DNA from: Cyclina sinensis
Taxonomy: Eukaryota; Mollusca; Bivalvia; Venerida; Veneridae
Reading direction: 5' to 3'
DNA length: 64,000 bases
NCBI GenBank assembly: GCA_012932295.1
Contig: JAAONU010000009.1
Span: 13,247,796 to 13,311,795 of the forward strand
Shown here: piece after piece, positions 63,969-64,000 of the stretch
How the letters are laid out: each line of letters starts with the position of its first letter
Position numbering within the stretch: the stretch's first letter is position 1
Notes under the pieces: model-generated
The model's database searches: none
What the model was told of the DNA's origin: nothing
What the model saw: only the letters and a program-made list of their open reading frames with translations
Program-made: the position numbers and the translations under genes

Positions 63969-64000
63969 GTAAGTATTCGCTCTTGAGAACCCAGATATAC

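Overview
The window reads as animal nuclear DNA, most likely from a bivalve mollusc (my impression is a venerid-type clam, not proven). It is AT-rich and has short exons with GT-AG introns of 0.6-12 kb. It is dense in tandem arrays and in interspersed repeats of the kind common in bivalve genomes, such as elements bounded by GCTCACCTGA / TGAGGTGAGC that end in GGCCCTCTTGT. No bacterial operon, CRISPR, rRNA or intact tRNA gene was seen. Most open reading frames in the window are chance or repeat-derived.

The main gene is on the + strand and occupies the right half. Seven coding exons run from 35078 to beyond the window's end: 35078-35141, 44165-44380, 46463-46655, 49955-50094, 62324-62497, 63069-63164 and 63849-63968. 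Codon phases match at every junction, giving at least 334 residues. The product is a single-pass type I membrane protein. In order it has a signal peptide, a glycosylated ectodomain with two furin-like sites, a Shisa-type cysteine knot (C-x16-C-x11-CC-G-x6-CC), a transmembrane helix running into CCCC, and a cytoplasmic tail rich in Ser-Arg-Gly. The 3' end lies outside the window.

A second, tentative gene is a compact minus-strand unit at about 33265-33778. It has a TATA box, a 106-codon ORF, AATAAA and a GT-rich downstream element, but no recognisable product.

Layout: 0.3-0.7 kb, a 40-bp purine-rich minisatellite. 0.7-13.4 kb, gene-poor with small repeats. 13.4-14.9 kb, a compound micro/minisatellite. 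15.8-17.4 kb, a 55-bp satellite with dimer and tetramer order. 18.2 kb, a 28-bp minisatellite. 19.1 and 25.5 kb, two ~440-bp inverted-repeat elements that each carry a tRNA-like module. 21.2-23.5 kb, a degenerate interspersed repeat. 27.9-28.3 kb, a SINE-like element. 30.6-32.9 kb, a large foldback structure holding a dead LINE fragment. 33.3-33.8 kb, the compact gene. From 35 kb on, the Shisa-like gene, whose introns hold a 61-bp array (intron 1), a 17-bp array (intron 3) and a ~6.5-kb 58-bp array with higher-order structure (intron 4), plus several interspersed elements.
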